Shown one piece after another: positions 43,987 through 53,581 of a stretch of 64,000 nt of DNA. Every line of letters begins with the position of its first letter. Position 1 is the stretch's first letter. The position numbers and the translations under genes were made by a program. The stretch lies in NCBI RefSeq assembly GCF_003206155.1, contig NZ_PZJV01000001.1, positions 1,678,937-1,742,936 on the forward strand. The letters are read 5' to 3'. The DNA comes from Salinicola halophilus. GTDB lineage: Bacteria; Pseudomonadota; Gammaproteobacteria; Pseudomonadales; Halomonadaceae. Under the pieces are notes generated by a model. It had not been told where the DNA came from and searched no databases. It saw only the letters and a program-made list of their open reading frames with translations.

Positions 43987-45168
43987 TCACGGGCGCAGCG
44001 GGCGAAGCAGTTCGGTGGTCATCTGGGAGGGATGAGTGATACCCAGCAGTGCCATGTCGCGGGCGATTTCCGCGGTCATCAGATCGATGGCGTGGGCGAC
44101 GCCGGCCTGACCGGCATACGCGAGGGCGTAGTTGAAGGGCCGGCCGAAGAACACGAAGCGCGCGCCGAGGGCGAGCGCCTTGAGCACGTCGGTGCCGCGG
44201 CGAAAGCCGCTGTCGACCATCACCGGCAGCGCCCCGACCGCCTCGACGATGGCCGGCAGCGCCCGCAGCGAGGCGATGGTGCCGTCGAGCTGGCGGCCGC
44301 CGTGGTTGGAGACGATCAGCGCATCGGCGCCGAGCGCCTGGGCGTGTCTGGCGTCGTCGGGGTGCAGAATGCCCTTGACGATCAGCTTGCCCTGCCAGCG
44401 CTCGCGTACCAGCGCCAGATAGTCCCAGTCCAGGTGCATCCGCCCGGAGAAGTCGCGATTGACGTGACGCGAGATGACAGGGATACCGCGCTGGGCGAAG
44501 TTGTTCTCGAAGTGCGGAATGCCGTGATGGCGCAGCGTCTTGTAGAAGGTGTGATAGAGCCAGCGCGGGCGCAGCAGGCCGTCGACGGCGAGACGCAGAC
44601 TGGGGCGAATCGGCGACGAGAAGCCGCTGCGGCGATTGTTGTCCGGGTTGGGCGGCACCGCGTAGTCGACGGTGATGACCAGATGCTGGAAGCCGGCGCG
44701 CTCGACGCGTTCGAGCAGCGCCTCGATCCCCTCGCGATCCCCCGGCAGGTAGGCCTGGAACCAGTCGCTGCCGGGGACGGTCGCGACCTCCTCCATCGGC
44801 ACCAGCGACGAGCCGCTCATGATCATCGCCACGTCCGCCGCTGACGCCGCCTTTGCCAGCGCCATGTCGCCGCGATAGCCCGACAGCGCGCTGATGCCCA
44901 TCGGCGCGATGCCGAACGGCGCCGCATAGCGTCGGCCCAGCAGTTCGGTCGCAAGCGAGATGCCAGAGACGTCGCGCAGCGTGCGCGGCACGAAGCCGTA
45001 GTCGTCGAAGGCCGCCCGATTGGCGGCGTGGGTGCGGCCGTCTTCGGCGACGTTGGCAACGTAGCCGTGAATCGGCCGCGGCAGGCTGCGCCGCCCCGCC
45101 CACTCCAGGTCCGCGAAGTTGCGAATCCGCGCCAGTCGGCGCGCCATGGCTGGGGATGGATGATTCAA
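43987..45168 (-). CDS. FMN-dependent alpha-hydroxyacid oxidase/dehydrogenase (LldD-like)
   Basis: This enzyme of about 393 residues oxidises a 2-hydroxyacid such as lactate, glycolate or mandelate. Marks are APFGIAPMGISALSGYRGDM, the catalytic-loop VSNHGGRQLDG with His and Arg, and VDSGFRRGTDVLKALALGA with FVFFGRPF. TTG at 45168 has AGGAG five bases before it; ATG 45147 is the alternative. It is the last gene of the tct operon, so its substrate probably arises from the imported acid. Confidence 0.88.
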   Translation of the reverse strand: MNHPSPAMARRLARIRNFADLEWAGRRSLPRPIHGYVANVAEDGRTHAANRAAFDDYGFVPRTLRDVSGISLATELLGRRYAAPFGIAPMGISALSGYRGDMALAKAASAADVAMIMSGSSLVPMEEVATVPGSDWFQAYLPGDREGIEALLERVERAGFQHLVITVDYAVPPNPDNNRRSGFSSPIRPSLRLAVDGLLRPRWLYHTFYKTLRHHGIPHFENNFAQRGIPVISRHVNRDFSGRMHLDWDYLALVRERWQGKLIVKGILHPDDARHAQALGADALIVSNHGGRQLDGTIASLRALPAIVEAVGALPVMVDSGFRRGTDVLKALALGARFVFFGRPFNYALAYAGQAGVAHAIDLMTAEIARDMALLGITHPSQMTTELLRPLRP

Positions 45169-45240
45169 ATCGACTCCTCGATGGTCGAAACTCGATGGGC
45201 AGGGCCCGGCGCTCGCCCGCTCACGCCGGGTCGTCAACGA

Positions 45241-46164
45241 CTATGCCCCGAGTCCGGGCATATCGAAACCGACGCGCGCCAGCGCGCCGAGCAGCGTCCG
45301 GCGCTGGGTCTCGTCCAGCTCGACCAGCGGCGGACGCAGCCGCGCCCACTGTGGCGCGCCGGCAAAGTGCGCGGTGGCGGCCTTCAGCGCCGGAATCATG
45401 GGTACGCTCTCGAAGATGTCACGAACCTCGTCGAGCGCCCGCTGGCGCGCATCCGCCTCGCTGCCTTGCCAGTCGGCACCGAGTGCCGCGATCGCCGGGG
45501 CGTTGACGTTGGCCGTCGCGCTGATGCAGCCCGCACCGCCAGCGCGCAGCGTCGGCAGCAGAAATCGCTCGCTGCCGGCGTAGACGTGAAAGTCGTCGCT
45601 GGCGAACGCCGAAATCACCGCCTGGGTGTTCTCCCAGTCGCCGCCGCTGTCCTTGATCCCTGCCACCACGCCGGGATAGCGCGCGATCAGCCGCTCGATC
45701 AGATCCAGGCCGAGCGGCACCTGGGCCACCGGCGGGATGTGATAGAGATAGAGCTTGAGCCGGTCGTCGCCGACCCGCTCGATCACCTCGGCGTAGTAGC
45801 GAAAGACGCCCTCTTCCGAGACCCCCTTGTAGTAGAACGGCGGCAGCATCAGCACCCCGCCGACGCCCTGCTCGACGGCGTGACGCGTCAGCGCGACGCT
45901 TTCGGGAATCGAGCAGCAGCCGGTGCCCGGCATCAGCCGGCTCGGGTCGACGTCCGCCTCGACCAGCCGCTCGAGCAGGAACTGTCGCTCGGCCAGCGAC
46001 AGCGAGTTGGCCTCGGAGTTGGTGCCGAAGATCGCCAGCCCCACGTCGTTGCCGAGCAGCCAGCGACAGTGGGCGACGAAGCGCTCGGCGTCCGGGGCGA
46101 GCGCGTCGTCGAAGGGGGTGATGACCGGCGAGAGAACGGTGCCACAGGGAGCCTTGGCGGACAT
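45241..46164 (-). CDS. DapA/NanA-family aldolase or dehydratase
   Basis: This 307-residue (beta/alpha)8 class I Schiff-base enzyme has the tyrosine in LYLYHIPPVA and the lysine in VAGIKDSGGDWE. Relatives cleave 2-keto-3-deoxy sugar acids to pyruvate plus an aldehyde or dehydrate 2-keto-3-deoxyarabonate. The GTNSEANSL motif in place of the GTTGE of true DapA argues against lysine biosynthesis. In this operon it would act after the sugar-acid dehydratase(s). Confidence 0.88.
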   Translation of the reverse strand: MSAKAPCGTVLSPVITPFDDALAPDAERFVAHCRWLLGNDVGLAIFGTNSEANSLSLAERQFLLERLVEADVDPSRLMPGTGCCSIPESVALTRHAVEQGVGGVLMLPPFYYKGVSEEGVFRYYAEVIERVGDDRLKLYLYHIPPVAQVPLGLDLIERLIARYPGVVAGIKDSGGDWENTQAVISAFASDDFHVYAGSERFLLPTLRAGGAGCISATANVNAPAIAALGADWQGSEADARQRALDEVRDIFESVPMIPALKAATAHFAGAPQWARLRPPLVELDETQRRTLLGALARVGFDMPGLGA

Positions 46165-46240
46165 GGTGATCTCCAGAGTGTACGAGTCGCCCCTACAGAG
46201 GCCTTGCACGGTGCGTCTGTCGACGCGAACCCGGCGGTGA

Positions 46241-47362
46241 TCAGCCCCAGGGGCCGGTGGCGTAGCGATCCAGCGCCGCCTCGTCGAAGCCGAAGCCCAG
46301 CCCCGGCGTCTGTGGCAGCATCAGACGTCCGTCGCGAAAGCTCAACTGCGTATCGATCAGCTTGCGAAAATTGAGCACCTTGTCGTCGGCGAAGAACTCG
46401 ACGTAGGGCGCGTTGGGCGTGGAGCCGACCAGATGCACGTGGAGGTCGTGAAACCAGTGCGGACAGATATCGACGCCGTAGCTCGCCGCCGTGGCCGCGA
46501 TACGGCGGAACTCGGTGATCCCGCCGCAGACCGCGGCGTCCGTCTGCAGAATCATCGCCGCTTCCTTGTCGAGCAACTCCTTGAAGCGCCAGCGCCCCGC
46601 CTCGATCTCGCCGGTGGCGACGGGAATCGGCGTGCGCTCGGCCAGCCGGCGGTGATTGTCGATATCGTCCGGGCTGAACGGCTCCTCGATCCAGTAGGGC
46701 GAATAGGGCTCGGCCATGCGCATGAACGCCAGCGCCGTGGGCAGATCGCGCCAGGCGTTGTTGGCGTCCATCATCAGCAGCACATCGGGGCCGATCGCCT
46801 CGCGCACCGCAGCCAGCCGTGCCTCCTCGCCGGCGAGATCCTCGCGGCCGACCTTCATCTTCACCGCCTTGAAGCCCTGATCGACGTAGCCTGTCATCTC
46901 GTCGGCGAGCTTCTGGGGCGTCTTGCCGTCGAGGTAGTAGCCACCGCTGGCATACGCCGCCACGCTCTCTTCGTCGGTGGCGCCGAGAAAGCGATGCAGC
47001 GGTAGGTTGGCGGCGCGAGCGTTGCGCTCCCACAGCGCGACGTCGAGGATGCTCAGCGCACGCATCACCGAGCCGGTGCGCCCGTGGAGCAAGCCTTCCT
47101 GATACATCTCCTGCCACAGCCCCTCGACGCGGTGGGTGTCCTGGCCGAGCAGCACGGGCTTGAGCAGATCGCGCACCGCCCGGGTCACCACCTCGCCGGC
47201 GTTGCTGCCGGCGTAGCAGAAGCCGATGCCGCTGATGCCGTCGTCACCGGTGACCCGCACCAGCGAGTAGTCGCGCTTGAGCACCTGGCGGTTGGAAAAG
47301 CTGGTGGGGTCGTCCAGCGCAATGCTGACGGTTCGGGCCTGAACGTCGGTGATTCGGGTCAT
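46241..47362 (-). CDS. Enolase-superfamily (mandelate racemase-type) acid-sugar dehydratase
   Basis: This 373-residue protein has a capping domain and barrel with the KxK motif AVKMKVG, metal ligands in LMMDANNAW, IEEPFSP and ATGEIEAGRW, and the catalytic histidine region CPHWFHDLHVHL. MR-type members dehydrate aldonates or aldarates, or racemise hydroxyacids. The presence of a DapA-like aldolase and a TTT transporter favours dehydration of an acid sugar to a 2-keto-3-deoxy acid. Confidence 0.88.
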   Translation of the reverse strand: MTRITDVQARTVSIALDDPTSFSNRQVLKRDYSLVRVTGDDGISGIGFCYAGSNAGEVVTRAVRDLLKPVLLGQDTHRVEGLWQEMYQEGLLHGRTGSVMRALSILDVALWERNARAANLPLHRFLGATDEESVAAYASGGYYLDGKTPQKLADEMTGYVDQGFKAVKMKVGREDLAGEEARLAAVREAIGPDVLLMMDANNAWRDLPTALAFMRMAEPYSPYWIEEPFSPDDIDNHRRLAERTPIPVATGEIEAGRWRFKELLDKEAAMILQTDAAVCGGITEFRRIAATAASYGVDICPHWFHDLHVHLVGSTPNAPYVEFFADDKVLNFRKLIDTQLSFRDGRLMLPQTPGLGFGFDEAALDRYATGPWG

Positions 47363-47461
47363 GTCACACTCCTATCGGTCAATCGGGCCGGCGATGGATC
47401 GGGCCGGCGATGGGTCGAGATGCCGGGGATCGAGCCGGGCATCGCCAGGCTCAGGCGAGAC

Positions 47462-48970
47462 TCAGGGCTTTTCGAGGCGGCGCTTGAACGGTCGGCGCAG
47501 CCAGCGGAACAGCGGCGTGGCCTGCAGGATCGACAGCAGCGCCATGATCAGCAGCACCGTGGCGATGGGGCTTTCGAGAAAGACGCCGAAGCTGTCGTTG
47601 CCGATCAGCATCGACTGCTGAAAGCTGATCTCCATCACCGGCCCGAGGATCAGGCCAATGACCATGGGCGCCGGCGAGACGCCGGCCTTGCTGAGCCAGT
47701 AGCCGAAGAGCCCGAAGCCGAGCATCAGCCCGACGTCGAACAGGCTGTTGTTGATGGCGAACGAGCCGATGATGCAGAGCGCGAGAATCGCGCAGGCGAT
47801 GAAGCCGTCGGGCACCTTGGTCACCGAGACGCTCATCTTGGTGAACGCCAACCCCACCACCAGCAGCGCGATGTTGGCGAAGATGACTGCCCAGATCAGG
47901 GTGTAGGTGACGTCGCCGTAGTCGGTGAGCAGGTTGGGCCCGGGCAGAATGCCCTGGACCATCAGCGCGCCGAGCAGAATCGCGGTCGACGAGCTGCCGG
48001 GAATGCCCAGCGCAATGGTGGGGATCAGCGCCCCGCCGACGACCGCGTTGTTGGCCGCCTCCGGCGCGGCGACGCCGGCGATCTCGCCCTTGCCGAAGCC
48101 GCTTTTGTCCTTGGCGAAGCGCTTGGCCTCGTTGTAGGCGAACCAGCTCGCGGTATCCCCGCCGGTGCCGGGGATCAGCCCCACAACGATGCCGATACCG
48201 CTGGAGCGCAGAATGTTGGGCATCAGGCGCTTGATCGTCTTCCACTGCGGCACCAGTCGGTCGGTGATGCGGCTGGCGACCTTGTTGCCCTGGTGAGAGT
48301 TCTCGATCAGCGTCAGCGCCTGCGGCACCGAGAAGAGCCCGATCAGCGCCACCGTGAAATCGATCCCCGCGAAGAGATTGATCTGGTCGAAGGTCATGCG
48401 CGGCGTGCCGGTGGTCAGATCCATCCCTACCGTACTGATCAGAAGCCCCAGCCCGCCGGAGAGCAGACCGCTGATCACCGAGCCCTGCGCCAGCGAGCCG
48501 ATGATGGTGATCCCCAGCACGGCGATGGCGAAGAGCTCGACCGGGCCGAACTCCAGCACCAGCGTGCCCAGCAGCGGGGCCGCCGTGAGCAGCGCGATAC
48601 CGCTCATCAGCCCGCCGAAGAACGAGGCGAACAGCGACACCCCGAGGGCGTGCCCCGCCTTGCCCTGCTGCGAGAGCGGAAAGCCGTCGAGCACGGTGGC
48701 CGCCGCCGAGGGCGTCCCCGGCGTGCGCAACAGGATGGCGGCGATGGAGCCGCCGTAGGAGGCGCCGACGTAGAGCGCGGCGAGCATGCTCAAGCCCGTC
48801 GCCGGGTCGAAACTGAACGTCAGCGGCAGCAGTAGCGCCAGCGCCATGGTGGCCGAGAGCCCCGGCATGGCGCCGACGAACAGGCCCAGCGCCGTGCCGC
48901 CCAGGATGCAGGCGATATTGTTGACGCTCAGGACGTTGGTCAGCCCGATCATCACCAGAGAGGAATCCAT
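47462..48970 (-). CDS. tctA: Tripartite tricarboxylate transporter large membrane subunit
   Basis: This 502-residue inner-membrane protein has about 11-12 helices and TctA hallmarks: GLFVGAMPGLSATMALALLL, LYVGASYGGSIAAILLRTPG, and the mirrored GLIPGTGGDTASWFAYNEAK with ALGIPGSSSTAILLGAL. It is preceded by TctB and TctC genes on the same strand, making a complete transporter that uses an ion gradient for carboxylate or sugar-acid uptake. Confidence 0.95.
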   Translation of the reverse strand: MDSSLVMIGLTNVLSVNNIACILGGTALGLFVGAMPGLSATMALALLLPLTFSFDPATGLSMLAALYVGASYGGSIAAILLRTPGTPSAAATVLDGFPLSQQGKAGHALGVSLFASFFGGLMSGIALLTAAPLLGTLVLEFGPVELFAIAVLGITIIGSLAQGSVISGLLSGGLGLLISTVGMDLTTGTPRMTFDQINLFAGIDFTVALIGLFSVPQALTLIENSHQGNKVASRITDRLVPQWKTIKRLMPNILRSSGIGIVVGLIPGTGGDTASWFAYNEAKRFAKDKSGFGKGEIAGVAAPEAANNAVVGGALIPTIALGIPGSSSTAILLGALMVQGILPGPNLLTDYGDVTYTLIWAVIFANIALLVVGLAFTKMSVSVTKVPDGFIACAILALCIIGSFAINNSLFDVGLMLGFGLFGYWLSKAGVSPAPMVIGLILGPVMEISFQQSMLIGNDSFGVFLESPIATVLLIMALLSILQATPLFRWLRRPFKRRLEKP

Positions 48971-49029
48971 GCGCGTTGACTCTCCTTTCGTCGAGACGCT
49001 AGCGGGTTCGTGTCATACGCCAGGGGCGT

Positions 49030-49551
49030 TCAGACGAAGGCCGGCAACAGAGGAATCGGCAGTCCCAGAAACCACACGAAGACCACGCAGATCACCGCGA
49101 TCAGCACGACACTGCCGATGACGGCGAACGGCCAGCGCACGGTCCCCAGAACCGCCAGCGACAGCGCCATGAACAGCGCCGTTCCCACCACGTAGCCCAG
49201 CGTTTCCAGCGACATCACGTAGGCCACGGCCAGCGCGAAGATCGCCACCACCGCCAGCCAGCGCTTGCCACCGACGGGCGCAGCGGCGTCTTCGTCGTCC
49301 GCCGTCGTGGTCTGCGGCGAGGCGTCGCGGGTCGGCGGCTCGGCAGACGCACTCATTGCCTGCCGCGCCGCCAGGCGACGGCGCTTGAAGACCGCCTCGT
49401 CGAGCACCATGGCCAGCGACAAGAGCGCCACCGCCACCGCGTAGATGACCGGCATTTCGGCCGCGGCTCGCGGATAGTCACTGGCCGCGACGTAGAACGT
49501 GGCGGCCACGATGATTCCGAAAAGTCCCAGCAGCAGGCGGCTGACGTTCAT
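49030..49551 (-). CDS. tctB: Tripartite tricarboxylate transporter small membrane subunit
   Basis: This 173-residue protein has four hydrophobic segments, the first at LLLGLFGIIVAATFYVAASD and the last at AVIGSVVLIAVICVVFVWFL, with a cytoplasmic polar stretch in the middle. TctB is poorly conserved; the call rests on size, topology and its place between tctC and tctA. Confidence 0.9.
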   Translation of the reverse strand: MNVSRLLLGLFGIIVAATFYVAASDYPRAAAEMPVIYAVAVALLSLAMVLDEAVFKRRRLAARQAMSASAEPPTRDASPQTTTADDEDAAAPVGGKRWLAVVAIFALAVAYVMSLETLGYVVGTALFMALSLAVLGTVRWPFAVIGSVVLIAVICVVFVWFLGLPIPLLPAFV

Positions 49552-49589
49552 GGCGTTCTCCGGGTCGGCAGGCGGTGCGTGAAGGCGAT

Positions 49590-50651
49590 CTACTGGGCGA
49601 CGTCGTCCTTGACCGTCTCCCAGATCTCGCGGTACTCGGCTTCCATGTCGGCGATCATCTCGCCGTAATCGTCACCGGTGACCACGTCGAGATTCATCGC
49701 CCGCTGCTCGGCCTGGGACTGGAAGTCCGGGTCGTCCGCCAGCGTCTCGAACGCCGCGATCAGCTGCTCCCGCACCTCGTCGGGGATGTCCGCCGGCGCG
49801 CTGTAGCCCCGCGAGGAGCCGGCGACGACGTCGACGCCCTTCTCTTTCATGGTGGGAACGTCCGGCAGGCTCGACAGCCGCTCGCCCGAGAACACGGCCA
49901 GCGCCCGCAGGTTGCTCGAGTCGACCTGACCGAAGACGTTGCCGACGTTGTTGAAGCTGGCGTCGATCTTGCCGCCCATCGCCGCCGTGGCGGAGGGGCC
50001 GTCGCCCTGGAACGGGACGCGCTTGAACGACAGCCCCGTCGCCTGCTCGAGCAGGATGGTAGTGAAGAAATCGTCGCCGCCGACGCCGGAGTTGCCGATG
50101 GTGACGGTGCCCGGATTCTCCTCCGCGGCGTCCATCAGGTCCTCGATCGTCTCGAAGGGACTGTCGGCGCTGACCACCACGATGCCGGGATCGGTGACCA
50201 CGTTGGCGATCGGCGTCATCTCCTCGGTGGTGTAGCTGATGGCGTCGTTCATGATGTAGTTGGTCATCAGCATCGGCGTGTTGGTGATGCTGACGACGCT
50301 GCCGTCGTCCGGCGACTGCTTGGCCAGACGCGTCCACGCCACCGCGCCGGTCGCTCCCGGCATGTACTCGTTGACGATGTTGACGCCGAGTATCTCGGCA
50401 AGCCTTGGCTGTACGATCTGCGCCAGGGCGTCGCTACCGCCGCCGGGCTTGAAGCCCTGCAGCACCGTGATCTCGTCGCCGCCGGCATACTCCTGGGCCT
50501 GGGACAGCGGGGCGACGGCCAGTGCCAGGGCGCCGAGTGCGAGCGCGCCGCCGAGACGGGTGCCGCCCAGGCGTAGAACGGCGCTGGATAGGCTGGCCCG
50601 GCGGGCGAGATGGGACGTCGTGATGGCGTTCGAAAGCGTGTTGGCGTGCAT
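49590..50651 (-). CDS. tctC: TctC/Bug-family substrate-binding protein of the tct operon
   Basis: This 353-residue periplasmic receptor has a long N-terminal export region ending ...VAPLSQAQEYAGG. Bug-family marks are TVLQGFKPGGGSDALAQIV, EYMPGATGAVAWTRL, and TVTIGNSGVGGDDFFTTILL. First gene of the operon tctCBA, enolase-type dehydratase, DapA-like enzyme, hydroxyacid oxidase. A palindrome sits 73 bases before its start. Confidence 0.93.
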   Translation of the reverse strand: MHANTLSNAITTSHLARRASLSSAVLRLGGTRLGGALALGALALAVAPLSQAQEYAGGDEITVLQGFKPGGGSDALAQIVQPRLAEILGVNIVNEYMPGATGAVAWTRLAKQSPDDGSVVSITNTPMLMTNYIMNDAISYTTEEMTPIANVVTDPGIVVVSADSPFETIEDLMDAAEENPGTVTIGNSGVGGDDFFTTILLEQATGLSFKRVPFQGDGPSATAAMGGKIDASFNNVGNVFGQVDSSNLRALAVFSGERLSSLPDVPTMKEKGVDVVAGSSRGYSAPADIPDEVREQLIAAFETLADDPDFQSQAEQRAMNLDVVTGDDYGEMIADMEAEYREIWETVKDDVAQ

Positions 50652-50723
50652 GACGGGTACCTCGTCGATGGAGACCGTTGTCGTTGCCTTGCCATGGCAA
50701 CGTATGGATTTGTCGATTAAATT

Positions 50724-50738
50724 GTCAATAATATTGAC
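50724..50738. promoter_or_regulatory. Candidate GntR operator, tctC side
   Basis: GTCAAT-AAT-ATTGAC is a perfect 6-3-6 palindrome in the tctC/gntR interval. The same TCAATAATATT core recurs at 53582 before the IlvD-type dehydratase gene. Both sites flank the GntR gene's regulon on either side. Confidence 0.62.
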
Positions 50739-50909
50739 GACAATCGCGACTAAAGCAGCATCGCCGCCCGGCGACTCTCGAACGAAAGTCTTGCCTTGCC
50801 GCGCATCCGGGGTAAAACGGGTAGGCGAGCGAACGCGATCGTCGTCGTTTACACGACGACTCGCGCAGGCTCTGATGATGCTTGCGTGAGCGCTCGTGGC
50901 GACCGCGCC

Positions 50910-50969
50910 GAACTCATGAAGACCGCAATGAACTCATGAAGACCGCGACGAGATCATGAAGACCGCAAG
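50910..50969. repeat. Three 20-bp tandem repeats upstream of gntR
   Basis: GAACTCATGAAGACCGCAAT, GAACTCATGAAGACCGCGAC and GAGATCATGAAGACCGCAAG follow each other with exact 20-base spacing. Each contains the palindrome TCATGA. They lie 65 bases before the gntR start; a regulatory role is possible but unproven. Confidence 0.75.
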
Positions 50970-51033
50970 CGCTTTGGCCGCCTTCGGACACCGCTCGACA
51001 ACCCTCATCACCGGCATCATTCGAGGAGACCTC

Positions 51034-51753
51034 ATGCCCAACCGCGACGCCTCCCAGACCGTCATCGATCGCGAAACGACCGGCACCGACGACGCCCCGA
51101 ACGCCGACGGCATCACCGTGCCGGCCATCGTCTCGGCGATCGAGGAGGAGATCGTGCTCAGCCGCCTTCACCCTCGGGAGCGGCTGGTCGAGGAGGATCT
51201 GATGCGCCGCTTCGACGGCAAGCGCCACATCGTGCGACAGGCACTCTTCCAGCTCGAGAACGCGGGGCTGGTCGAGCGCATCAAGAATCGCGGCGCCTTC
51301 GTGCGCGCCTACACACCCGACGAGGTCGAGGCGATCTACGCCATGCGCGAGCTCTTGGAAGGCAGTGCCGCAGCACAGATCCCGCTACCGGCGCCCTCTT
51401 CCCTGCTCGAGGCGCTGAATCGCATCCAGCACGCCCACAGCGAGGCCATCGAACGCAGCGACTGGCGGGCGGTGTTTCGCCACAACATCGACTTCCACCG
51501 CACGCTGTTCGCCGCCTGCGGCAATCCCTACCTCTCCGAGACGATCAACGACTTCGCCCAGAAAGCGCACGCCATTCGCTTCATCGGCACCACCGACCGC
51601 GAGAGCATCGAGCTGGCCCGGGACGAGCACCGCGGCATGATCGACGCCCTCGAGCGCGAGGATCGCGAGGCGTTCTCCCGGCTCTGCCATCGGCACCTGC
51701 AGCCCTCCAAGGAGCGCTATCTGCGCCTCTACCGGCAGCGCGAGGGCGGCTGA
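51034..51753 (+). CDS. GntR-family (FCD) regulator of the sugar-acid locus
   Basis: This 239-residue regulator has a winged helix (ERLVEEDLMRRFDGKRHIVR, QALFQLENAGLVERI) and an FCD effector domain with the metal-binding pattern DFHRTLF ... DEHRGMIDAL ... CHRHLQP. The ATG at 51034 has GAGGAG six bases before it. It is divergent from tctC and convergent with the IlvD-type gene. Expected to repress both units until an acid-sugar ligand binds; candidate operators are at 50724-50738 and 53582-53597. Confidence 0.9.
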   Translation: MPNRDASQTVIDRETTGTDDAPNADGITVPAIVSAIEEEIVLSRLHPRERLVEEDLMRRFDGKRHIVRQALFQLENAGLVERIKNRGAFVRAYTPDEVEAIYAMRELLEGSAAAQIPLPAPSSLLEALNRIQHAHSEAIERSDWRAVFRHNIDFHRTLFAACGNPYLSETINDFAQKAHAIRFIGTTDRESIELARDEHRGMIDALEREDREAFSRLCHRHLQPSKERYLRLYRQREGG

Positions 51754-51798
51754 CGTTCACCTCGCGGCTAGGCGCCCCCGGCTCGGCGCCCCCATCGG

Positions 51799-53565
51799 TC
51801 AACGCGGGACTTGTCCGCGCATGCGGGGCGGACGCAGGAATTCGAAGTCGCAGCCCTTGTCCGCCTGGGTGATCTGCTCGAAGAAGAGCTTGCGATAGCC
51901 GCGCTCGGCGACGATGGGCAGCGGCTTCCACCCCTGCCGGCGGCGCTCGAGTTCGGCGTCGTCGACCAACAGCTCCAGGGATCGCTCGCTGACGCTCAGG
52001 CGGATGCGGTCGCCGTTCTCCACCAGCGCCAGCGGCCCGCCCAGCGCCGACTCCGGCGTGACGTGGAGCACGATGGTGCCGGCGGCGGTGCCGCTCATGC
52101 GCCCGTCGGAGATCCGCACCATGTCGCGGACGCCCTGTCGCGCCAGCTTGCGCGGGATCGGCATGTAGCCCGCCTCCGGCATCCCCGGCGCGCCGACCGG
52201 GCCGATTCGCTTGAGCACCAGAATGTCGTCGACGTTGACGTCGAGCTCGGGGTCGTCGATTCGCGCCGCCATGTCCTCGGCGCTTTCGAACACCACCGCG
52301 CGCGCCTCGTGCTCCATCAGCGCCGGATCGGCGGCGGACTGCTTGATGATCGCCCCGCCCGGGGCGAGATTGCCGCGCAGAAAGGCGATGCCGCCGCTCG
52401 GGTAGAGCGGGTCGTCGAAGCGATGCACCACCTTCTGCTCGAACGCCGGCACCGCATCGATCTCCTCGCCGAGGGTGCGCCCGCTGACGGTCAGGGCATC
52501 GAGGTGCAGTAGCGGCTTCAACTCACGCAGCACCGTCATCAGCCCGCCGGCCCGGTGCAGGTCCTCCATGTAGTGCTGCCCGGAGGGTTTGAGATCGACC
52601 AGCACCGGCGTCTCGCGACCCATGCGGTCGAAGGCTTCCAGATCGATGTCCAGACCCATGCGCCCGGCGATGGCGGTGAGGTGGATGATGCCGTTGGTGG
52701 AGCCGCCGATCGCCAGCAGCACCCGTAGCGCGTTCTCGAACGCCTTTTCGGTGAGGATGCGATCCGGCGTCACTCGGGCGCGAGCGTTGATCACCGCCTG
52801 ACGGCCGCTCCACTCGGCGATGCGCAGCCGGTCCGCGGTCACCGCCGGCGGCGAGGCGCTGCCCGGTAGCGCGATCCCCAGCGCCTCGCTGAGACACGCC
52901 ATGGTGCTGGCGGTCCCCATCACCGAGCAGGTGCCCACGCTGCCCACCAGCTTGGCGTTGACCTCCTCGATCTCGGCGTCGTCGATCTCCTGACCGCGGT
53001 ACATGCCCCAGTAGCGCCGGCAGTCGGTACAGGCGCCGACGCGCACGCCGCGATGGCCGCTGGTGAGCATCGCCCCGGTGACCAGCTCGATCATCGGCAG
53101 ATTGGCCGAGGCCGCGCCCATCAGCTGCGCCGGCACGGTCTTGTCGCAGCCGCCGATCAGCACTACCGAATCCATCGGCTGGGCGCGGATCATCTCTTCG
53201 GTATCCATCGCCATGAGATTGCGCAGGTACATGCTGGTCGGCGTGGAGAAGCTCTCGGCGACGGAGATGGTGGGAAAGTCGATCGGCAGCCCCCCTTCCA
53301 GCATCACGCCGCGCTTGACCGCCTCGATCAGCTGCGGCGCATTGCCGTGACACGGGTTGTAGCCGCTACCGGTATTGACGATACCCACGATGGTGCGATT
53401 CAGCGCGTCGTCGCTGTAGCCCGCGCCCTTGATGAACGCCTTGCGCAGAAACAGCGAGAAGCCCTCGTCGCCGTAGTTCGCCAGCCCCTGGTTGAGCCCG
53501 GTCTTGGGCGCGTCGTCCTCTGGCCCCGCCGGGGCATTGGCGTCTCGTGAATCGTCGTGGTGCAT
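51799..53565 (-). CDS. IlvD/Edd-family aldonate dehydratase (arabonate/xylonate type)
   Basis: This 588-residue iron-sulfur dehydratase has cysteine ligands in GYNPCHGNAPQ, VVLIGGCDKTVPAQLMG and GSVGTCSVMGTASTMACL. The overall length and the LTSGHRGVRVGACTDCR element resemble pentonate dehydratases (L-arabonate, D-xylonate) rather than IlvD. It would make a 2-keto-3-deoxypentonate, the substrate type of the DapA-like enzyme in the neighbouring operon. The exact sugar acid cannot be read from the sequence. Confidence 0.87.
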   Translation of the reverse strand: MHHDDSRDANAPAGPEDDAPKTGLNQGLANYGDEGFSLFLRKAFIKGAGYSDDALNRTIVGIVNTGSGYNPCHGNAPQLIEAVKRGVMLEGGLPIDFPTISVAESFSTPTSMYLRNLMAMDTEEMIRAQPMDSVVLIGGCDKTVPAQLMGAASANLPMIELVTGAMLTSGHRGVRVGACTDCRRYWGMYRGQEIDDAEIEEVNAKLVGSVGTCSVMGTASTMACLSEALGIALPGSASPPAVTADRLRIAEWSGRQAVINARARVTPDRILTEKAFENALRVLLAIGGSTNGIIHLTAIAGRMGLDIDLEAFDRMGRETPVLVDLKPSGQHYMEDLHRAGGLMTVLRELKPLLHLDALTVSGRTLGEEIDAVPAFEQKVVHRFDDPLYPSGGIAFLRGNLAPGGAIIKQSAADPALMEHEARAVVFESAEDMAARIDDPELDVNVDDILVLKRIGPVGAPGMPEAGYMPIPRKLARQGVRDMVRISDGRMSGTAAGTIVLHVTPESALGGPLALVENGDRIRLSVSERSLELLVDDAELERRRQGWKPLPIVAERGYRKLFFEQITQADKGCDFEFLRPPRMRGQVPR

Positions 53566-53581
53566 GCCGCCTCCTGAATTA

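Noticed and set aside
45241..46164. dapA of lysine biosynthesis
   Set aside because: The GTTGE motif of true DapA is replaced and the gene is embedded in a transport and acid-sugar operon.
47084..48835. 583-codon open frame on the plus strand
   Set aside because: Antisense to tctA and the enolase-type gene; its translation is a low-complexity His/Arg/Asp/Gln-rich sequence, typical of a reversed GC-rich gene.
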